Origin: Apostichopus japonicus | Lineage: Eukaryota > Echinodermata > Holothuroidea > Aspidochirotida > Stichopodidae | Direction of reading: 5' to 3' | DNA length: 64,000 nt | Assembly (NCBI RefSeq): GCF_037975245.1 | Contig: NC_092582.1 | Span: 4,184,501-4,248,500, forward strand | Shown: positions 59,577 through 64,000 of the stretch, in pieces | How positions within the stretch are numbered: the stretch's first letter is position 1 | How the letters are laid out: each line of letters begins with the position of its first letter | Made by a program: the position numbers and the translations under genes | Notes under the pieces: generated by a model | The model's input: the letters and a program-made list of their open reading frames with translations, nothing else | What the model was told of the DNA's origin: nothing | Database searches by the model: none

Positions 59577-59808
59577 CTCTCTGATCCGATGTGGTGTCCG
59601 ACATCTGTGCTGTAATTACTCTCAAAGCCTGTTGCACATCGAAATTTACATTTAGTCCCCACGACTTGACCGCCTCGAATGCAATGCTTAGTTAAGAGAT
59701 GTGAATTTGTTGGTATAGCCGGGGCATCGCATAAGAGTTGACAGAATGCCCCAGGAAGGGAGAAAAGTCCATCCTCCTGACAAAATATTTCATTCGAGTC
59801 TTCACCAC
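59577..59808 (-). CDS. PAPPA: Pappalysin-like, sushi module exon
   Basis: Phase 1 in (acceptor TTTTGGCAG), phase 2 out (donor GTATTA). It encodes GEDSNEIFCQEDGLFSLPGA then FCQLLCDAPAIPTNSHLLTK, CKFRCATGF and ending HIGSE. It aligns to human PAPP-A ...CMEDGLWSFPEALCELMCLAPP and CKYKCKPGY. All expected cysteines are present. Confidence 0.92.
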
Positions 59809-60346
59809 CTGCCAAAAAAAAACGGAGAGTTAAGAGAAATCGTCTAACGTGTCAAAATTGTATGGACTTGTTACACGTTTTCAGACTTATTATTTCCAAA
59901 GTACAGAGTTATCATTGAGGCAGCGGTTATGGAATGATGGGAAAATGTAACAAACTTAGGTTAGATTAGGACAAAATAACCACTGGCTTCCTCGATATAC
60001 CATTAAACATCATCCACGCAGTACCACGATATATATCTCTAAATGTTTTTCTGTATTATTTTTTAAGATAAATAAGTTATACATTAATGCCCACTAGAGG
60101 ATCTGGAATTCTTGTTGTCAAAATGACTTTTTCAATACCACTTAACTCACTCCTACCAGACTACTGCATTTCAAAACTACATTTAATCTTGATTTTTATT
60201 TTGAGGAGGGTGCGGTGAGGGGGGGGGGTGAGGGTAGGGGATACATGGACTTTATTATTATATTGACCGGTAGAGGATGAGTGTCCGACGAATAATAAAA
60301 ACCATAGTGAGTTCTATATGTCTATGAAAGATAAAAGAAGACTTAC

Positions 60347-60509
60347 CCTTAAGTTTTGCTGGAGGGGTGCACTTAAAGGTACACCGTTTCCTAAATGCCA
60401 TACCACTAGGACAAGAGGTCGCACCATTTATAATGGACGGCATTGCACAAACGACTGGTTTACAAATCGCTGATTCTAAGTTCTGCCAGATTCCGTTTGT
60501 GCATAGTAG
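60347..60509 (-). CDS. PAPPA: Pappalysin-like, sushi module exon
   Basis: Phase 0 in (acceptor TTGAACAG), phase 1 out (GTAAGT). It encodes LLCTNGIWQNLESAICKPVV, CAMPSIINGATSCPSGMAF and CTFKCTPPAKLKG. The C-terminal PAKLKG corresponds to human PAQLKG, and CP.G..F...C.F.C to CPEGTTFGSQCSFQC. Confidence 0.92.
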
Positions 60510-61116
60510 CTGTTCAATGAAAATCACCCATGTTTTAAAGTTACATTCTTTATCATCCGAAAGAGTCAGTAATTACTTCTTTCAAGGAGTGAAATTCACT
60601 CTAAAGATAGGGTGTTTTCAACCTATGAGCAGTATTATAGTGGACACTCTCAGAAAATGAATTCGCATTTATCATAACTCAGAGTGTAGACGACCTTAGA
60701 ATGTATATGTAACTAAAGAGACACATTGATTACGTAACGTTGATATCTAGGAGGAGTTTTGTGGGCAGAAATTCGTGATGGACTATCCTTAGCTTTCCCA
60801 AGGCGCTATTTTCAAATCGTTCCTAACAGAGCTTGTCGAATCTGTTATAATAAACTAATATAAATATTTAAAATGAAATTTCTGTTTTTAATGTATTGTT
60901 AGTTGGGACCTTGGGTCATTCTTGCCAATCCGAGGGGGGGGGGGGGGGGGGGGTTAGTGCCTGCATTGGTTATTATCACAGGCTTACAATGTCCATTTGG
61001 ATCGAGAGAGAAAAAAATAATTAATGTGAATGAAACGTTACACAACGTTACTCGAGGCTTTAGCAGTATTATAAAAGAAGATATATCATTTTTTAAGTGT
61101 TATAAATAGAACTTAC

Positions 61117-61623
61117 GTCAATGACATTAGAAGGCCTGTATCCCGTGTTACATTGTACTTGACAGAAGTCGCCTTCTTGGTTCCCAGAGCACGTGGTGTT
61201 GGCGTTGCGGATCTCGTTAGTTACATCTCTGCATGTTGGTAGAAATCTTCGGTAGTCGCCACAGCTTTGTGTTACAGGATTGTATAAGTTTCCAGCGTCG
61301 CAAGATCCTATGGCAAGAGGGTTTAGCGTCAAGGAGTTGCGTAACCGAATACCGTAAACCGCGATATACCGAAATAACTTGTTAAACCTTAATCTGACAT
61401 ATTTTGTGTAATGGAAAGGATTCGCTAGATTTTGATTTATTCTGATATGGTATGGACTGTCTTCACATCCGAGAAATATCCTGTCGGCTGCAACAGTGTG
61501 TATATGTCCTTGAGGAGACTTTAGAAAGACGGTTACCCGAACCGGCATATCGCTGCTAAAATCGACCACAGCGGCAAGATGAAGGATGACAGATGTAGCG
61601 ATAACCGGTTTTCCAAATGAAAC
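61117..61623 (-). CDS. PAPPA: Pappalysin-like, pre-sushi domain and start of the first sushi module
   Basis: The exon is 169 codons, phase 0 both sides (acceptor CCTAATTTAG, donor GTAAGT). It reads VSFGKPVIATSVILHLAAVV, then VRVTVFLKSPQGHIHTVAAD, PFHYTKYVRLRF and LNPLAIGSCDAGNLYNPVTQ SCGD, ending CQVQCNTGYRPSNVID. The blocks match the human region with PFYHSQAVRVSF, SSCQRGETYSPAEQSC and CTVSCRTGY. An NTTC sequon is visible. Confidence 0.92.
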
Positions 61624-62393
61624 CTAAATTAGGGAAGAGAAAGAATAGGTGAAATGTCACTTTCCAACTGATGACTGTGAACAGCTTTGGCAATATATAG
61701 CTAAAGTATAGCTATTTTTGTTGGTAAAGTCCACTTTTGCCTGGACTGTTATTGTTGTTTTCTTTTATGTACCTACTTTGTTTATCTGTTTAACTCGTAT
61801 ATATATATATGTATAAGTGTACAGTAAGCAAGTCCTCTAACCTATAAGGAGATATTTTGTTTACGTGCTACTGTACGATTGCGAAATATCATATTGATAT
61901 TTCGTCATGTTTGTTTCCATCTACATGTTCCAATGCTGAAAACCTCCCGATAAGAAGCAGTGATTAAATAAACACTTTTATTGTTTTTTGAAGTAAACTA
62001 CAGTTACGTGTTTGACTATTTAATCTCTTCTGGAATCGTATTGTACTTCTTTTAACGCTACAAAGTTCAGTCAACTAGTCGTTTTTGTGGCTACGAATCA
62101 CGTCTCTGCGTTCATCTCTGCCAATAATTTTAATTTGTCGGTTCCCAAACCTACTTCTTAGACGTTTCAGGTGACCACTTTTATTCAGTGATTTTACACT
62201 TGGTTCTGGCCGTGTATACTATTAACATATTTTGGATGCAGAACGTTACGGTACTAAAATGTTGAAAGATTTTAACATTTTGATAAGATTGTTGCCGGCC
62301 TAGATTTCAAGTTTTAAAAGAAGGTTTATTATAAGTAATGTCTGTGAAAAATTGAATACGAACGAAAGGAAATTTCAAACGTTTTCTTAGTAC

Positions 62394-62501
62394 CTCAACT
62401 TCATAGAACAAATCATCGACTACACAAGGAGACCAAGCATCGTTTAGAGATCGAGAGAGCTCATCTTCGAATACATCTTCATCATCGAATATTCGACAGG
62501 T
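62394..62501 (-). CDS. PAPPA: Pappalysin-like exon
   Basis: The exon is 36 codons in phase 0 (acceptor TTTTTTCAG, donor GTACTA): TCRIFDDEDVFEDELSRSLN then DAWSPCVVDDLFYEVE. It aligns to human CRTKVIDLSEG...HAWYPC. It is more acidic than the human segment. Confidence 0.88.
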
Positions 62502-62550
62502 CTGAAAAAAGAAGTCAAAGAAATGAATATCAGCTCAAAAAACCCGTTAA

Positions 62551-62617
62551 AGTTTAGTTAAGGCAGTTTAGTTAAGTTTAGTTAAGGCAGTTTAGTTAAG
62601 TTTAGTTAAAGTTAAGG
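62551..62617. repeat. 24-bp tandem repeat, about 2.7 copies
   Basis: The unit is AGTTTAGTTAAGGCAG followed by TTTAGTTA; the first two copies are identical and the third is partial. It is located in a pappalysin intron 50 bp from an exon. Confidence 0.9.
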
Positions 62618-62824
62618 CACCCCTCTCGACCACTTTGGTTTATGATTTTCACGGTATATGTATATATGTGTCATTAGTACGCAAATTACATTTGAGTCAA
62701 CAGCAAAAGTAGGCCTACATATCCAATTGGGGATTTGGAATAAAAGGAGCGACTACTCTGAGAGTCAGCGCTGATGCGCGGTATAAACAATCCTATCTAC
62801 TCTTCCCGTGGTGAGTTCTAAATT

Positions 62825-63236
62825 CAGGTGACCAGACATCCCAGATTTCCGGGACAGTCTCTGGATTTCATGTGCCGTCCCTGGAATATCCCTGAAATTT
62901 GTAAAAAGGCCCGACTAATTTCAAGTTTACCTGTTTTGGCCTCCTTTTCGTAGAGACAGCTTGAAACCAGGCTAAGTGGTGATTGTTTACAATTATAGGC
63001 TAAAAACGTCAATTTCAGTCATGGCTCACAGATAAAGGCAAGCCAGATCATCGAATAATTTCATAAAGCTTGTAATTCACGCAAAGCCTCATGTTGCACT
63101 ATGCGATGGATAGTAAATCTTCCAGCGACCTTCAAGGTTTTTTACATTGGAATTGTTATCTCGGACAAAATTCTGGATTTCTGGATGAGGTGTTCTTATA
63201 CCTTGGGCATATGAAAATATAGGACGACCAAACACT
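62825..63236. mobile_element. Probable hAT-like MITE remnant
   Basis: The left end reads CAGGTGACCAGACATCCC with AGATTTCCGGGACAGTC following, and the right part ends ATATAGGACGACCAAACACT. These resemble MITE ends that I associate with CAG-starting hAT families, but the inverted repeat is not clean and I found no TSD. Confidence 0.35.
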
Positions 63237-63288
63237 AAGAGACACTCAAAATCCCTTCCTTTATATCAGTACAGTGTATGGTACCAAC

Positions 63289-63664
63289 CAAGGGCGTAGG
63301 AACCGGGGGCTGGGGGAGGGGGCGCCAGCCCCCAGTGAAAAAATATGGGGGGCGGAAGTATCATTCCGCCCCCCCCCCCGCTTCGCAAGTCAGAAAACCC
63401 CTTTTTCATTTCCAAATGAGAATAAAAAATCTCATTTGGAGCACCAAATTGCATCTAAGGCCAGGTGAAAATGCAAAATTATTTACAAAATGGAGTGGGT
63501 GTTGAAGTGTGCTATATTGCACCAAATTGCATCTGAGGCCACCTGGAAATGCAAAAAAATTCCAAAGGGGAGGGGGACACCCCCTCCCCTTAGATCCCTC
63601 CCCCAGGCCAGCCATCAGTCTTCAGCCCCCCCCCCCCACTCAAAAGTACCTTCCTACGCCACTG
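63289..63664 (+). mobile_element. 376-bp hAT-like MITE with 8-bp TSD
   Basis: Ends CAAGGGCGTAGGAACC and, inverted, CAGTGGCGTAGGAAGG. The 8-bp duplication GTACCAAC is exact (63281-63288 and 63665-63672). A block GCACCAAATTGCATCTRAGG is repeated directly inside (63439 and 63519). It lies in the pappalysin intron before the exon at the right edge. Confidence 0.92.
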
Positions 63665-63878
63665 GTACCAACCCTTGATGTCAACATGGAGGGGAGGGTG
63701 GGGGAGGTGGGGCGCGTCGGGGAGGGGGCGGGGTGGGTGTCAACATCAATATCATGTTTTCGATTTTCATGGAAAATAAATATGGTCACCTTTACTCTTA
63801 ATCCTATGTGGAAATTTGCTGTCGCATTTGAGCGATATGTTTTACAGGTGAAAATACCGTAGACGGAGTATAACGTAC

Positions 63879-64000
63879 CTTCGACATAGGAGCCGGACCG
63901 ATTAATTTCAATGGGTCACACCTGGTGTCGTTCTCTTGCGTTATTTCAGCCTTCGACGCCCATTGGTCCTGGAATCCGCCTGGCGCTATGAAACCGCAAT
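63879..64000 (-). CDS. PAPPA: Pappalysin-like, partial exon at the right edge
   Basis: From the edge the minus strand reads CGFIAPGGFQDQWASKAEIT, QENDTRCDPLKLIGPAPMSK and a GTACGT donor in phase 0. Human PAPP-A has CGVYTPQGFLDQWASNASVS and IIGQPAAS at the same place, followed by CRTKV as here. The metzincin catalytic domain and N terminus lie to the right of the window. PAPP-A and PAPP-A2 share this region, so the paralogue is not decided; both cleave IGF-binding proteins as secreted enzymes. Confidence 0.93.

Noticed and set aside
62824-63012. Minus-strand frame ending SRDCPGNLGCLVT
   Set aside because: It translates the end of a MITE-like repeat (the GTGACCAGACATCCC end), not a gene.

Overview
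The window is eukaryotic, intron-rich, AT-rich animal DNA. Coding exons are short, phase-consistent and bounded by GT..AG, and transposon debris is abundant. The gene families (1-Cys peroxiredoxin, TESK-type kinase, pappalysin), the SINE and MITE load and the frequent TAGGCCTA-like words suggest a marine invertebrate deuterostome, possibly an echinoderm such as a sea cucumber. The species cannot be fixed from the sequence alone.

Layout: (1) 1-1972 is the 5' part of a Ty3/gypsy-type LTR retrotransposon on the minus strand (194-bp LTR, primer-binding site, intact Gag-protease-RT reading frame running off the left edge). (2) 3044-9906 holds exons 1-3 of a peroxiredoxin-6-like gene, minus strand; its 3' exons must lie beyond the left edge, so the retrotransposon appears to sit inside its third intron. 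(3) 9907-18052 is intergenic and full of small transposons, including a 668-bp element with long inverted repeats just upstream of the peroxiredoxin start, a tRNA-derived SINE and a nest of MITEs. (4) 18053-50208 is a testis-specific-protein-kinase-like gene (LIMK/TESK group), minus strand, with six exons recovered, one short exon not located, and a last exon that encodes a strongly hydrophobic segment. (5) 50209-57110 is intergenic with hairpins and tandem repeats. (6) 57538-64000 is the 3' part of a pappalysin (PAPP-A-like) metalloprotease gene, minus strand, covering the C-terminal region with sushi/CCP modules.

The three host genes all read leftward but have unrelated roles: peroxide detoxification, actin/cofilin signalling, and processing of IGF-binding proteins. 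I see no operon-like or cluster logic. The most distinctive content is mobile DNA. At least four non-autonomous elements have GGCGT/GGCGG-type inverted repeats and exact 8-bp target duplications. There are two TTAA-flanked MITE families with two copies each, and a 4.9-kb TA-flanked element with reiterated TAGTCA motifs at its ends. Also notable are a triplicated copy of the kinase gene's last codons, two long hairpins, and a tandemly duplicated POU octamer next to the kinase first exon.
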